Source of the DNA: Hyphomicrobium sp.
GTDB taxonomy: Bacteria > Pseudomonadota > Alphaproteobacteria > Rhizobiales > Hyphomicrobiaceae
Assembly (NCBI GenBank): GCA_013141015.1
Contig: JABFRT010000036.1
Coordinates: 87,301-151,300, forward strand
Reading direction: 5' to 3'
Length of the DNA: 64,000 nt
Position numbers and translations under genes: made by a program. The notes under the pieces were generated by a model that saw only the letters and a program-made list of their open reading frames with translations, was not told the DNA's origin and did no database searches. Of the stretch, positions 45,356-56,329 are shown piece after piece; within the stretch, counting starts at the first letter, position 1; every line of letters begins with the position of its first letter.

Positions 45356-47629
45356 TTACGTGCGGCCGACACCGTAGGCAGCCAGCGCTGCCATATTGAC
45401 GACATCCGCGTCGGTCGCGCCGAACGTGCAGATCTGCACCGAATGCGACAGGCCAACCACAATCGGCCCGATGATGGTCGCGCCGCCCAATTCCTTGAGC
45501 ATCTTCGTTGAGATCGAGGCGGCGTGGAACGCGGGCATCACAAGCACGTTGGCCGTGTCCGATAAGCGGCAGAACGGGTAATGCTTCATCATGCTGGCGT
45601 TCAATGCCACGTCGGCCGCCATGTCGCCGTCGAATTCGAAATCGACTTGGCGCTCTTCGAGAATGCGCACGGCTTCGCGGATCTGGTCGGAGCGTTCGCC
45701 GCGCGGCTGTCCAAAGGTTGAGTAGGCGAGCAATGCAACGCGCGGTTCGATGCCGAAGTTGCGCGCCGCATTGGCCGCTTCGACTGCGATGTTGGCCAGC
45801 TGTTCGGCGGTTGGCATATCGTGAATGCTGGTGTCGGCAATCAGCACCGCGCGGCCACGGTTGATGGCCAGCGATACGCCGATCACATGACGCCCAGGCT
45901 TCTTGTCCATCACGCGCAGCACGTCGGCATAAACGCTGGTCCAGTTGCGCGTCACGCCCGAAACCATCGCATCGGCATAACCGTGAATGACCATCAAGGC
46001 CGCGAAGATATTGCGCTCGTTGGCGACAAGACGTTCGCAATCGCGGCGCAAATATCCGCGCCGTTGCAAGCGCGCATAGAGATAGTCGGCAAACTCTTGG
46101 ACATGCGGGGACGTCTGTGTGTCGATCAGTTCATAGTCAGAGCGCAGCGGCATGCCCAGTTCGCGGAATCGTTCAGTGACGACGCGCTTTGAGCCGATCA
46201 GGATTGGCTGGCCAAAGCCCTGGCCGACAAATGCGTTGGCTGCGCGGATCACGGCTGGGTCTTCGCCTTCGGCAAAGATCACCCGCTTGGGGTCGGCGCG
46301 TACGCTATCGAAAGTTGCTTGAAGCCATCCGGCCACCGGATCGAGACGGGCTTTGAGACCGGCAACGTAAGCATCCATATCGACAATTGGTTTGCGCGCC
46401 ACGCCGGAATCCATGGCCGCTTTGGCAACAGCGGCTGGCACGTGCGACATCAACCTCGGATCGAAGGGTGCTGGAATGATATAGCCGGGGCCAAATTGCG
46501 GGCGTTCGCCGTGGAAGGCGGCTGCGACCTGATCGGGCACTTCGGCGCGTGCCAATTCGGCAATCGCTTCGGCGGCGGCGATTTTCATGGCGTCGTTGAT
46601 GGTGGACGCTTGCACGTCCAGCGCGCCGCGGAAAATGAACGGGAAGCACAACACGTTGTTGATCTGGTTGGCGTAGTCGGAGCGGCCCGTGGCGGTGATC
46701 GCATCGGAACGGACCGACTTCACATCTTCCGGCGTGATCTCGGGGTCTGGATTGGCCATCGCGAAAATCAGCGGCTTGGCCGCCATGCTCGCCACCATGT
46801 CCTTGGAAACAACGCCGGCGGCGGAGAGCCCTAAGAAAATATCGGCGTCCTTCATCACTTCGGCAAGCGTGCGGGCTTTGGTCTTTTGCGCGTAGGGCGC
46901 CTTGTATTCGTCCATCAATGTCTTGCGGCCTTCGTAGACCACGCCCTCGATGTCGGCGACGGTGATGTTCTCGCGCTTCATGCCGATTTTGACGAGCAGG
47001 TTGAGGCACGCCAGCGCTGCGGCTCCGGCCCCCGCGCACACCAGTTTAACCTTGGCGATGTCTTTCTCGACGACCTTGAGGCCATTGAGCATGCCGGCCG
47101 CGACAACAATGGCGGTGCCGTGCTGGTCGTCGTGGAATACCGGGATATCGAGCAGGCCTTTCAAGCGCTCTTCGATCACGAAGCAATCGGGCGACTTGAT
47201 ATCTTCGAGATTGATGCCGCCAAACGAGGGGCCGAGATAGCGGACTGAATTGATGAAGGCTTCAACGTCGGCGGTATCGACACACAAATCGATCGAGTCG
47301 ATATCGGCGAAGCGTTTGAACAGCGCCGCCTTGCCCTCCATCACTGGCTTTGCGGCCAGCGCGCCGAGATTGCCAAGGCCGAGGATAGCGGTGCCATTGG
47401 AGACGACCGCAACCAGATTGCCCTTGTTGGTATAGGCGTAAGCATCGCGCGGGTTGGCGGCAATCGCCTGCACGGGAATGGCAACGCCCGGCGAGTATGC
47501 CAGCGAAAGGTCGCGCTGGGTTGCCAAAGGTTTGGTCGGCGTGACCTCAAGCTTCCCAGGTTTGCCCATCGCGTGGAACTGCAGCGCTTCTTGAGCGGTG
47601 ACGCGGGCGGCGCGGAATTGTGTAGACAT
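45356..47629 (-). CDS. maeB: NADP-dependent malic enzyme with C-terminal phosphotransacetylase-like domain
   Basis: 757 residues, the MaeB/TME-type length. The N-terminal malic enzyme (about 1–430) decarboxylates malate to pyruvate: '[15 protein letters not shown]' and '[20 protein letters not shown]' (key: HDDQHGTAI) are visible, with the NAD(P)-binding '[12 protein letters not shown]'. The C-terminal half resembles phosphotransacetylase ('[13 protein letters not shown]') but serves regulation and assembly in the family. Divergent from mutS across 236 bp containing repeats. Supplies NADPH and links C4 and C3 metabolism. Confidence 0.95.
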   Translation of the reverse strand: MSTQFRAARVTAQEALQFHAMGKPGKLEVTPTKPLATQRDLSLAYSPGVAIPVQAIAANPRDAYAYTNKGNLVAVVSNGTAILGLGNLGALAAKPVMEGKAALFKRFADIDSIDLCVDTADVEAFINSVRYLGPSFGGINLEDIKSPDCFVIEERLKGLLDIPVFHDDQHGTAIVVAAGMLNGLKVVEKDIAKVKLVCAGAGAAALACLNLLVKIGMKRENITVADIEGVVYEGRKTLMDEYKAPYAQKTKARTLAEVMKDADIFLGLSAAGVVSKDMVASMAAKPLIFAMANPDPEITPEDVKSVRSDAITATGRSDYANQINNVLCFPFIFRGALDVQASTINDAMKIAAAEAIAELARAEVPDQVAAAFHGERPQFGPGYIIPAPFDPRLMSHVPAAVAKAAMDSGVARKPIVDMDAYVAGLKARLDPVAGWLQATFDSVRADPKRVIFAEGEDPAVIRAANAFVGQGFGQPILIGSKRVVTERFRELGMPLRSDYELIDTQTSPHVQEFADYLYARLQRRGYLRRDCERLVANERNIFAALMVIHGYADAMVSGVTRNWTSVYADVLRVMDKKPGRHVIGVSLAINRGRAVLIADTSIHDMPTAEQLANIAVEAANAARNFGIEPRVALLAYSTFGQPRGERSDQIREAVRILEERQVDFEFDGDMAADVALNASMMKHYPFCRLSDTANVLVMPAFHAASISTKMLKELGGATIIGPIVVGLSHSVQICTFGATDADVVNMAALAAYGVGRT

Positions 47630-47713
47630 GAGGAAATGGGACCGTTGTCGATGGTTGAAGGCAATGAAGGATGTGGGCTCGCGATCTGAGCGGCCTGACA
47701 GGCATGCTGCCGG

Positions 47714-47741
47714 GACCGTGGATCACCGCGACCGTGGATCA
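47714..47741. repeat. Tandem 12-bp direct repeat, maeB/mutS region
   Basis: GACCGTGGATCA occurs at 47714–47725 and 47730–47741, a spacing of 16 bp. It lies 85–112 bp upstream of maeB. Confidence 0.65.
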
Positions 47742-47751
47742 GAAGGCACGA

Positions 47752-47780
47752 TAGGTTGCGGGACGCGGCGCGGCAACCTA
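47752..47780. repeat. 8-bp inverted repeat, maeB/mutS region
   Basis: TAGGTTGC at 47752–47759 and GCAACCTA at 47773–47780, separated by 13 G/C-rich bases. Next to the direct repeat; either an operator or a hairpin in one of the two divergent leaders. Confidence 0.6.
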
Positions 47781-47865
47781 AGCATAGCTCCGGCCTTAGT
47801 AGGATTAACGGGTTGGCCGTTCGGTGTCCGGCGGCTGAGACGTCAGGAAAAGCGCACTTTCGACC

Positions 47866-50685
47866 ATGATTAAGCACAGCGAACCGGCAAAGGGAAAGTC
47901 GCAAGCCGCGGGCGCGAGCGGCGACGCGGAAGTGTCGCACGCCGAAGGTGACCGCGTGGTGGTTGCTGATGCCACGCCGTCGATGGCGCAATACCTGGAA
48001 ATCAAGGCGGCTAATCCCGATTGTCTGCTGTGGTATCGCATGGGCGATTTCTACGAGCTGTTTTTCGAAGATGCGGTGGCTGCGTCCGAAGCGCTATCGA
48101 TTGTGCTGACAAAGCGCGGCAAGCACCAAGGCCAAGACATCCGCATGTGCGGCGTGCCGGTTCACCGCGCCGACGAATATCTGCAACGGCTGATCCGCAA
48201 GGGTTTCCGCGTTGCCGTGTGCGAACAGCTTGAAGATCCAGCGGAGGCCCGCAAGCGTGGCGCCAAGGCGGTCGTCAAGCGTGATGTGGTCCGCCTCGTC
48301 ACGCCCGGCACGATTACGGAAGATGCGCTGCTGGACGCAAAGGCGCGCAACTATTTAAGCGCATTGTTCGCGGTTCCCGCACGGGCCGGAGCGGCGGCGC
48401 GCTTTGCCATAGCATCCATCGATATCTCAACCGGCGAATTCGAAATCGGCGATGTTGCCGAGGGCGATCTGGCGGGCGAACTGGTGCGCTTGGCGCCCGG
48501 TGAAATCATTGCCGCGGACGCATCCCTTGCCGATCCGGCCGTCCGCCGTGCCATCGACCTCTCAGGCAGCGTCGCGACACCTGTTCCGGCGGCGTACTTC
48601 GACAGCAACGCCGGCACCCGTGATTTGAAGGCGCAACTTGGTGTTGCCGAACTCGAAGGTTTTGGCAGCTTTACGCGCGCTGAACTTGCGGCAACCGGCG
48701 GTGTCCTTAAATACATCGCCTTGACGCAAATGGGCCAGAAGGCGCTGCTGCGTCCGCCGCGCAAAACGTCGGGCGCACAAGCGCTGACGATTGATGCGGC
48801 CAGCCGTTCGAGCCTTGAACTCGTCAAATCATCGTCGGGGGAAAGTTCATCGACCCTGCTGGCCGCAATGGACCGGACTGTGACGGGAGCTGGCGCGCGC
48901 GAATTGCAGGCGCGGCTATCAAGCCCCTTGGGAGATGGCGAGGCCATCAACGCGCGTCTCGATGCCGTGACGTTTTTGATCGACCGGCGCCGGTCGCTTG
49001 ATGATATCCGCCAAATGCTGCGCGGTGCACCGGATGTGGCGCGGGCCATGCCGCGGCTCGGATTTGGCCGGGGCGGCCCGCGCGACCTTGCGGCCATCGG
49101 CGCCGGATTGGATGCGGCAGATGCGTGCGCGCGGGCAGTACAGGGCGCTGCCGATGCGCTTGGATTGCCGCCCGTGCTGCAGACCATTGCCAGCCGCCTG
49201 GCAGCGCCGCCGAAGGCGCTCGCCACGGCCCTCCGCACGGCCATTATAGAAGATCCTCCGCATCTCAAACGCGACGGCGGATTCGTGCGTCCGGGCTTTA
49301 GCGTCGATCTCGATGCGGCGATCGCCTTGCGTGACAACAGCCGCGCATTGCTTGCTGAACTCGAAGCCCGTTATGTTGAACTAACCGGCGTAAAGGCCCT
49401 TAAAATCCGCCACAACAATATCCTCGGCTACTACGTCGAGGTGACGCAAATGAACGCCAAGCCCTTGCTGTCGGCGCCGCATGACGCGATCTTCCGGCAT
49501 CGCCAGACCATGGCCAACGCAGTCCGCTTCTCAACGCCGGAGCTGCTCGAAGCCGGGGGCAAAATTGCCTCTGCGTCCGAGCGCGCGCTCAATCTTGAGC
49601 AGGAGATTTTCAGCGCACTCGCAGAGCAGGTTGCGCACGCGGAAACAGAGGTCTGCGCCGCGGCGGCAGCACTTGCTGAACTCGATTGCGTGACGGCGCT
49701 GGCAGCACTTGCGCTTGAACAGAACTATGTGCGCCCCATCATCGATGACAGCGACGTATTTGAGATCATCGGTGGCCGGCACCCTGTGGTGCAGCAGGCT
49801 TTGGCGCGCGCGGCGTCCGGCGTTTTCATCGGCAACGATTGCGTGCTCGGCCGTGCAGGCAGCGCGCCGCCGCCGGGTTTCGATGAGTTGCCCGACGCCC
49901 GCATCTGGCTGGTGACCGGGCCGAATATGGCCGGTAAATCGACGTTTCTACGCCAAAACGCGCTAATTACGGTCATGGCTCAAATGGGCTCTTATGTGCC
50001 CGCAAAATCAGCCCGCATTGGCGCCGTCGACCGCTTGTTTTCGCGCGTCGGTGCGTCCGATGATTTGGCGCGCGGCCGCTCGACCTTCATGGTCGAGATG
50101 GTCGAGACCGCGGCGATTCTCAATCAGGCAACCGCGAAATCGCTGGTCATTCTCGATGAAATCGGGAGGGGCACGGCGACGTTTGATGGCTTGTCGATTG
50201 CCTGGGCAACGGTTGAGTATTTGGCGGGCGTCACCAAGGCCCGCGCGCTGTTTGCTACCCACTATCACGAGTTGACGGCTCTCGCCCGCAAACTGCCAAG
50301 CGTTGCCAACGTGACGATGGACATCACCGATTGGCAAGATGAGATCGTGTTTCTGCACAAGGTCAAACCGGGTGCCGCCAGCCGCTCGTATGGCATTCAA
50401 GTGGCTAAGCTGGCCGGGCTTCCTGAGGCGGTGTTGGCGCGGGCCCGCGAGGTGCTGGCTTTGCTCGAAAAAAGTGACCGCCGTCCAAAAGAGCAATCGG
50501 GTGCACTAGATGATCTGCCGCTTTTTGCGGCAGTGCGGCCCCGTTCAGGACCAGCGCCAAGCAAAGCCTCGGCGGTGGAGGTGGCACTTGCCGCACTCCG
50601 GCCCGATGATTTGACACCCAAAGCCGCGCTTGAAAAGCTATATGAACTGAAGGCGCTTGCGGATCGCGGCGGCAAGAAGGACTAA
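47866..50685 (+). CDS. mutS: DNA mismatch repair protein MutS
   Basis: 939 residues. Mismatch-binding domain: 'DCLLWYRMGDFYELFFEDA' (key: GDFYELF) contains the Phe–x–Glu that inserts at mismatches; then connector, lever and clamp, and the C-terminal ATPase with Walker A 'GPNMAGKSTFLRQ' near residue 685 and 'LVILDEIGRGTATFDGLS' (Walker B and signature). A 35-residue N-terminal extension rich in Ala/Gly is usual for alphaproteobacteria. First gene of the run mutS–glnD–murJ–trpS; 11 bp to glnD. Confidence 0.97.
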   Translation: MIKHSEPAKGKSQAAGASGDAEVSHAEGDRVVVADATPSMAQYLEIKAANPDCLLWYRMGDFYELFFEDAVAASEALSIVLTKRGKHQGQDIRMCGVPVHRADEYLQRLIRKGFRVAVCEQLEDPAEARKRGAKAVVKRDVVRLVTPGTITEDALLDAKARNYLSALFAVPARAGAAARFAIASIDISTGEFEIGDVAEGDLAGELVRLAPGEIIAADASLADPAVRRAIDLSGSVATPVPAAYFDSNAGTRDLKAQLGVAELEGFGSFTRAELAATGGVLKYIALTQMGQKALLRPPRKTSGAQALTIDAASRSSLELVKSSSGESSSTLLAAMDRTVTGAGARELQARLSSPLGDGEAINARLDAVTFLIDRRRSLDDIRQMLRGAPDVARAMPRLGFGRGGPRDLAAIGAGLDAADACARAVQGAADALGLPPVLQTIASRLAAPPKALATALRTAIIEDPPHLKRDGGFVRPGFSVDLDAAIALRDNSRALLAELEARYVELTGVKALKIRHNNILGYYVEVTQMNAKPLLSAPHDAIFRHRQTMANAVRFSTPELLEAGGKIASASERALNLEQEIFSALAEQVAHAETEVCAAAAALAELDCVTALAALALEQNYVRPIIDDSDVFEIIGGRHPVVQQALARAASGVFIGNDCVLGRAGSAPPPGFDELPDARIWLVTGPNMAGKSTFLRQNALITVMAQMGSYVPAKSARIGAVDRLFSRVGASDDLARGRSTFMVEMVETAAILNQATAKSLVILDEIGRGTATFDGLSIAWATVEYLAGVTKARALFATHYHELTALARKLPSVANVTMDITDWQDEIVFLHKVKPGAASRSYGIQVAKLAGLPEAVLARAREVLALLEKSDRRPKEQSGALDDLPLFAAVRPRSGPAPSKASAVEVALAALRPDDLTPKAALEKLYELKALADRGGKKD

Positions 50686-50696
50686 TCGAAAAGCAC

Positions 50697-53465
50697 ATGA
50701 TGAAAGCGCCGCCGTTTTTTGATCCCGCTGCCGTGCGGCAAGACCTGACGGCCGCGTTCAATGATAAGGGCGGCGCAGCCGAAATGCGCCCTGTTCTGAT
50801 CGAGCAGTTGAAGGTACTCGTTACCTGCGCGCGGGCCAGCGCACGCACAGCGCTTGAAATCGATGGCAACGGCCGCAAGTGTGCCGAGGGGCTTTCGGCC
50901 TTTCAAGACGAACTGATCCGTCTGATCCACGACTATACCGTGGCCCACGTCTATCGTGCCACCAATCCGTCAGACGCCGAACGCATGGCGATTGTTGCAA
51001 CCGGCGGCTATGGCCGCGGCCTGCTGGCGCCGGGGTCCGATATCGATCTGCTGTTTTTGCTGCCCTACAAGCAAACCCCGTGGGGCGAGAGCGTTGCTGA
51101 ATACATGCTGTATATCCTTTGGGACCTCGGCTTCAAAGTGGGCCACGCGACGCGCACGGTTGATCAATGCATCAAGCTCGGCACGGCCGATATGACCATC
51201 CGTACCGCGTTGCTCGATGCGCGGCTGATAGACGGCGACCGCCAGTTGTTCGCTGAATTCGAAGACCGGTTCAAATCCGAAATCGTGGCCGGCACCGCGC
51301 GGGCGTTTATCGACGCGAAAATGCAGGAGCGCGATGAGCGCACCCGGCGCGCGGGCGAAAGCCGCTACAAGGTTGAGCCAAACATCAAGGATGGCAAAGG
51401 CGGCCTGCGCGACCTGCATACCCTCAACTGGCTATCGAAATATGTGTTCGGCCAGGAGGTCGGTGCGGCGGCCGTCGCGGCCGGGCTTTACACCGAAGAA
51501 GAAGTCCACACGTTCCGCCGGTGTGAGGACTTCTTGTGGAGCGTGCGCTGCTTCCTGCATTTCCTCACCGGCCGGCCCGAGGAAGTCATTTCCTTCGACG
51601 TCCAGCCGATGATGGCGCAAAGCCTCGGCTACACCTCGCGCGGCGGGATGCGTGCGGTCGAGCGTTTCATGAAACACTACTTTCTGATCGCCAAGGACGT
51701 GGGCGATCTGACCACCATTCTTTGCGGCACGCTTGAATTGCAGCAATTGAAGTCGACGCCGGGCCTGTCGCGGTTTCTCAATCCGCTCACGTGGCGCACG
51801 CGCCGCGATGTCCGGCAGAAAACCGATTTCCGCATTGACAACGACCGGCTGAACGTCGCCGATCCTGACATTTTTACTCGCGATCCGGTTAACCTGATCC
51901 GCCTGTTCACGCAGGCGGAGCGCACCGGCGGGCTGTTACACCCCGATGCCGTGCGGCTGCTGCGCAATTCGCTGCGCCTGATCGACGATGATCTGCGCAA
52001 CGACCCTGAGGCCAACCGGCTGTTTCTCGATCTGCTGACGACGGGCGACAAGCCGGACGCAATTTTGCGGCGCATGAACGAGTCGGGCGTGCTCGGCCGT
52101 TTTCTGCCGGAATTCGGCCGCGTAGTCGCGATGATGCAGTTCAATATGTATCATCACTATACCGTGGATGAGCATTTGCTGCGCACCGTCGGCAATCTTA
52201 TTGCTATTGAATCCGGCGGGCTCGCCAGCGAGTTGCCGCTGTCGACGTCGATTGCAAAATCCATACAGAACCGCCGCGCGCTTTATGTTGCAGCGTTCCT
52301 GCACGACATCGGTAAGGGCCGCAAAGAGGATCACTCGATTGTCGGCGCGCGGATTGCCCGCAAGGTCTGTCCGCGTATCGGGCTGACGGCAGCTGAAACC
52401 GATCTGATCGTCTGGCTGGTCGAGCAGCATCTGACGATGAGCAATTTCGCCCATTCACGCGATATTTCCGATCCCGAAACCGTGCGCTCTTTTGCAGACA
52501 TTGTGCAAAGCCCGGAGCGCTTGAAGCTGCTGCTGCTGCTGACGTGCGCCGATATCCGCGCGGTTGGTCCGGGAGTGTGGAACGGCTGGAAGGGCCAGCT
52601 GTTGCGCACGCTATACTATGAGACCGAACCGCTGGTGGCTGGCGGTCACACTCATATGCGACGCAACGACCGGATTGCGGCCGCACAGTCGGCTCTGCGC
52701 GCGGCGCTGAACACTTGGCCGAAAGCGGATGTTGATCAGTTCATCGCCCGCCATTATCCGAACTATTGGTTGCGGACGGAAACCGCGTCGCAGGTTGAAC
52801 ATGCAGAGCTGCTGCGTCAGGCCCAGGGCGCGCACACCAAACTTGCGACGCGCGTCAAGACCGATGCGTTTACTGCCATCACGGAATTGACGGTCTTCGC
52901 GCCGAACCATGCGCGACTGCTGTCGCTGTTTGCCGGGGCGTGTGCGGCGGCGGGATCGAATATCGCCGGGGCGCACATCACCACGACGCGTGACGGATAT
53001 GCGCTCGACACCTTCCTGCTCAATCGCGAATTCAATGACGATGAAGACGAGCTGCGCCGCGCCAAACGGATCGGTGAAGTGATCGAGCGGTTGTTGCAGG
53101 GCAAGGAGCGGCTGGCGGTGCTGCTGCAGAAAAAGCGCTATACCGCGCGCAGCGTTGAGGCCTTTACCGTCGAGCCTGAAGTGCTGATCAACAATGCTTT
53201 GTCGGAACGCCTGACGGTGATCGAAGTCTCAGGCCGCGACCGCCCTGGCTTGCTCTATGATTTGACGACCGCACTGTCCGATCTCTCGCTCGATATCGCG
53301 TCCGCCCACGTCACGACGTTTGGCGAGAAGGCCGTGGACGTGTTCTACGTCACCGATTTGACCGGTAAGCAGGTGATCAGTGAAACGCGGCAAGCGTCGA
53401 TCCGCGAGCGGTTGACGACGGCCCTCGCCGGCCAAAGCGCAGCGCCAGCTGAGGGCCGGGCGTGA
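50697..53465 (+). CDS. glnD: [Protein-PII] uridylyltransferase / uridylyl-removing enzyme
   Basis: 922 residues. Nucleotidyltransferase domain with 'GGYGRGLLAPGSDIDLLFLL' (G-S-x-D-x-D, about 102–120), an HD domain 'AFLHDIGKGRKEDHS' near 532, and two C-terminal ACT domains (about 735 and 840 on) that sense glutamine. It uridylylates PII at low nitrogen and removes UMP at high glutamine. ATG ATG start; either Met may be used. Follows mutS by 11 bp. Confidence 0.97.
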   Translation: MMKAPPFFDPAAVRQDLTAAFNDKGGAAEMRPVLIEQLKVLVTCARASARTALEIDGNGRKCAEGLSAFQDELIRLIHDYTVAHVYRATNPSDAERMAIVATGGYGRGLLAPGSDIDLLFLLPYKQTPWGESVAEYMLYILWDLGFKVGHATRTVDQCIKLGTADMTIRTALLDARLIDGDRQLFAEFEDRFKSEIVAGTARAFIDAKMQERDERTRRAGESRYKVEPNIKDGKGGLRDLHTLNWLSKYVFGQEVGAAAVAAGLYTEEEVHTFRRCEDFLWSVRCFLHFLTGRPEEVISFDVQPMMAQSLGYTSRGGMRAVERFMKHYFLIAKDVGDLTTILCGTLELQQLKSTPGLSRFLNPLTWRTRRDVRQKTDFRIDNDRLNVADPDIFTRDPVNLIRLFTQAERTGGLLHPDAVRLLRNSLRLIDDDLRNDPEANRLFLDLLTTGDKPDAILRRMNESGVLGRFLPEFGRVVAMMQFNMYHHYTVDEHLLRTVGNLIAIESGGLASELPLSTSIAKSIQNRRALYVAAFLHDIGKGRKEDHSIVGARIARKVCPRIGLTAAETDLIVWLVEQHLTMSNFAHSRDISDPETVRSFADIVQSPERLKLLLLLTCADIRAVGPGVWNGWKGQLLRTLYYETEPLVAGGHTHMRRNDRIAAAQSALRAALNTWPKADVDQFIARHYPNYWLRTETASQVEHAELLRQAQGAHTKLATRVKTDAFTAITELTVFAPNHARLLSLFAGACAAAGSNIAGAHITTTRDGYALDTFLLNREFNDDEDELRRAKRIGEVIERLLQGKERLAVLLQKKRYTARSVEAFTVEPEVLINNALSERLTVIEVSGRDRPGLLYDLTTALSDLSLDIASAHVTTFGEKAVDVFYVTDLTGKQVISETRQASIRERLTTALAGQSAAPAEGRA

Positions 53466-53550
53466 GAGGGGCGCCAACAGCGGTTTTGGCTCCGGAGTGG
53501 CTGCGCCGCGCCTTGCGTCCAGCCTCAAACACCGCTACCTCGCTTCTCCC

Positions 53551-55131
53551 ATGAAACTCTATAAATCCTTCGCCACCGTCGGCGGTTTGACGCTGCTCAG
53601 CCGCGTGTTCGGCTTCCTGCGCGATATTCTGATCGCGGCCACGCTCGGCTCGGGCTGGGTCGCGGACGCGTTCGTCGTCGCGTTCCGCTTTCCCAACCTT
53701 TTCCGCCGCTTGTTTGGTGAGGGCGCGTTCAACTCGGCTTTTGTGCCGATCTTCGCCAAAAAGGTCGAGGGTGAAGGCAAGGAGCAGGCGCGTGTGTTCG
53801 CCGAAGAGGCGATGGCCGGACTGTTGTTCATTCTGCTCATCGTGACCATTGCCGCAGAACTGGCGATGCCGGTCCTGATGTACGCACTAGCGCCGGGCTT
53901 TGATGCGAGCCCCGAAAAGTTCGACCTCGCGGTGCTGCTGACCCGCATCACCATGCCGTACCTGCTGTGCATGTCGCTGGTTGCGCTGATGTCAGGTGCA
54001 TTGAATTCTGTCGGCCGGTTTGCTGAGAGTTCGTCTGTTTCCATCGTGCTCAATCTGACGATGACGGCGGCGACGCTTGTTTCGATGTGGATGAATTTTA
54101 ATGCTGGGCCGAACGCCGGCATCGTGCAAGCCCTTGGAGTTTTTACCGCAGGCTTCCTGCAGCTGTTTGTGCTGATGTGGGGCATGAAGCGGGCCGGGCT
54201 ATCGCTCAAATTGCGCTGGCCCAAATGGACCGATGATTTGCGCCATCTGTGGAAGCTTGGTGTGCCGGGCATCATTTCGGGCGGCGTGACGCAGCTCAAC
54301 ATCGCCATCGGCACGATGATCGCAACCATGCAGCCGGGTGCGGTTTCGCAGCTCTATTATGCCGACCGGCTCTATGAATTGCCGCTGGCCATTGTCGGCA
54401 TTGCGGTTGGCGTGGTGCTATTGCCGGATGTGGCCCGTCAGCTTCGCGCCGGCAATATGGACGGCGTGATCGACAGTCAAAACCGCAGCCTCGAATTCGC
54501 GATGCTGCTGACGGTTCCGGCAGCGCTGGCCCTGGCGTTGATCCCGGCTGAAATCATCACCGTTTTGTTCGAGCGTGGAGCGTTCAAGGCGGCCGACACG
54601 CAATCGACGGCGTCGGTGTTGGCGATTTTCGCGCTCGGGCTTCCGGCCTTCGTTTTGATCAAAGTGTTCTCACCCGCCTACTTCGCGCGCGAAGACACCA
54701 AAACGCCGATGCGTTATGCGGCGGTCAGCTTGACCGCCAACACGCTCGGATCAATCGCTCTGTTCTTCCTGTTCCGCAGCTGGGGGTGGATGCCGCAACT
54801 TGGCATCGCGGTTGCGACCACGCTTGGCGGATGGCTGAATGCGGGCCTGCTGTGGGCAACGCTGCACAGCCGCGGCCAATTTCCGATTGACGAACGCTTG
54901 AAGCGCAATTTGCCGTTGATTGCGCTTGCCAGCGCGGCGATGGGTGCAGTGCTCTATTGGGCGGCACCTGCGCTCGCGCCCTATCTGCAATCGGCCAACA
55001 GTTTTCCAACCAAGGCTTTGGCGCTCGCCGCGCTTGTCGGACTTGGCATGACCGTTTTTGCGGCCATGATCGTGGCGACTGGCGTGATGACCAAAGCCCA
55101 GCTTGGCCGCTTCACCCGGCGGCGCGGATAG
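53551..55131 (+). CDS. murJ: Lipid II flippase MurJ
   Basis: 526 residues with about fourteen membrane helices, normal for MurJ/MviN. 'TLLSRVFGFLRDILIAATLGSG' (key: SRVFGFLRD) at the start, the conserved 'FRFPNLFRRLFGEGAFNSAF' segment with the essential Arg/Glu, and 'PAYFAREDTKTPMR' later are present. It flips lipid II across the inner membrane for peptidoglycan synthesis. ATG 53551 is preferred to GTG 53497, whose ribosome site would touch the start codon. 85 bp after glnD. Confidence 0.95.
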   Translation: MKLYKSFATVGGLTLLSRVFGFLRDILIAATLGSGWVADAFVVAFRFPNLFRRLFGEGAFNSAFVPIFAKKVEGEGKEQARVFAEEAMAGLLFILLIVTIAAELAMPVLMYALAPGFDASPEKFDLAVLLTRITMPYLLCMSLVALMSGALNSVGRFAESSSVSIVLNLTMTAATLVSMWMNFNAGPNAGIVQALGVFTAGFLQLFVLMWGMKRAGLSLKLRWPKWTDDLRHLWKLGVPGIISGGVTQLNIAIGTMIATMQPGAVSQLYYADRLYELPLAIVGIAVGVVLLPDVARQLRAGNMDGVIDSQNRSLEFAMLLTVPAALALALIPAEIITVLFERGAFKAADTQSTASVLAIFALGLPAFVLIKVFSPAYFAREDTKTPMRYAAVSLTANTLGSIALFFLFRSWGWMPQLGIAVATTLGGWLNAGLLWATLHSRGQFPIDERLKRNLPLIALASAAMGAVLYWAAPALAPYLQSANSFPTKALALAALVGLGMTVFAAMIVATGVMTKAQLGRFTRRRG

Positions 55132-55221
55132 GCGGACACGGGCGATGGCCGCTATTTCCTTGCCTCAATCGCGCCGGCACGCGATAACCCGCGCCGCTTA
55201 TCCTCGAACCTCGGACGACAC

Positions 55222-56277
55222 ATGAAAATCACGCCGCGCGTTTTCTCCGGCATGCAGCCGACTGGCAGCCTGCACCTTGGCAACTATCTCGGCGCCATGA
55301 TCAATTGGATCGAGATGCAGAAGACGCATGAGTGCATCTATTGCGTCGTCGATTTGCACGCGATTACGGTCTGGCAGGATCCGGCGGAATTGCGCACGGC
55401 GATCCGGCAGGTGACCGCCGCCTATATCGCCGCCGGTCTCGATCCGAAGAAGAGCATTCTGTTCAACCAGTCGCAGGTCCCGGCGCACGCTGAGCTTGGC
55501 TGGATTTTCAATTGTGTCGCCCGTCTCGGCTGGCTCAACCGCATGACGCAATTCAAAGAGAAGGCCGGCAAGGACCGCGAGCAGGCCTCCGTCGGACTGT
55601 ACGCATATCCAAACCTGATGGCCGCTGATATTCTGGCCTACCGCGCGACGCATGTGCCTGTCGGCGAAGATCAAAAGCAGCATTTGGAATTGGCGCGCGA
55701 TATCGCGCAAAAGTTCAACAACGACTTTAAAAAGGAAATCGTGGCCCAAGGGTTCGAAGACGGCATTTTCTTCCCGCAGCCAGATCCGGTGATCACGGGA
55801 CCGGCAACGCGTGTCATGAGCCTGCGTGACGGCACCAAGAAAATGTCGAAGTCCGATCCCTCCGATTTCAGCCGCATCAGCTTGATGGACGATACCGACA
55901 CAATCGCCGACAAGATCAAGCGCGCCAAGACCGACGCCGAGCCGCTTCCTGTTACGCTGGAAGATCTCTCCAAGCGTCCGGAAATCGACAACCTGATTGG
56001 CATCTACGCGGCGCTGTCGGGTGAAACGCGCGAACAGGCTTTCACCATGTTGCTGGCGACGTCTGGCGAAGGGCCTAGCCTGTTCACCGGGTTCAAGCGC
56101 AATTTGACGGATGCGGCCGTTACCAAGCTCGGTCCGATCCGCTCGGAGATCGTGCGCCTGATGGCCGATCCGGCGGAAATCGACGCGGTGCTTGCCAACG
56201 GTGCGGCCCGTGCCCGTGCCATTGCCCAGCCGGTCATGGACAACGTCAAGGATATCGTCGGTCTGATCAGGTCTTGA
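55222..56277 (+). CDS. trpS: Tryptophanyl-tRNA synthetase
   Basis: 351 residues, bacterial length. The class I signatures are '[17 protein letters not shown]' with HIGH-like LHLGN at residues 16–20 and '[12 protein letters not shown]' with KMSKS near 208. It charges tRNA-Trp. Follows murJ by 90 bp; the universal stress gene starts 52 bp later. Confidence 0.96.
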   Translation: MKITPRVFSGMQPTGSLHLGNYLGAMINWIEMQKTHECIYCVVDLHAITVWQDPAELRTAIRQVTAAYIAAGLDPKKSILFNQSQVPAHAELGWIFNCVARLGWLNRMTQFKEKAGKDREQASVGLYAYPNLMAADILAYRATHVPVGEDQKQHLELARDIAQKFNNDFKKEIVAQGFEDGIFFPQPDPVITGPATRVMSLRDGTKKMSKSDPSDFSRISLMDDTDTIADKIKRAKTDAEPLPVTLEDLSKRPEIDNLIGIYAALSGETREQAFTMLLATSGEGPSLFTGFKRNLTDAAVTKLGPIRSEIVRLMADPAEIDAVLANGAARARAIAQPVMDNVKDIVGLIRS

Positions 56278-56329
56278 TAGACCGCGATCCCTCATTGCAG
56301 CCAAGCGCGGGCAATGGCAGCATGCGCCT

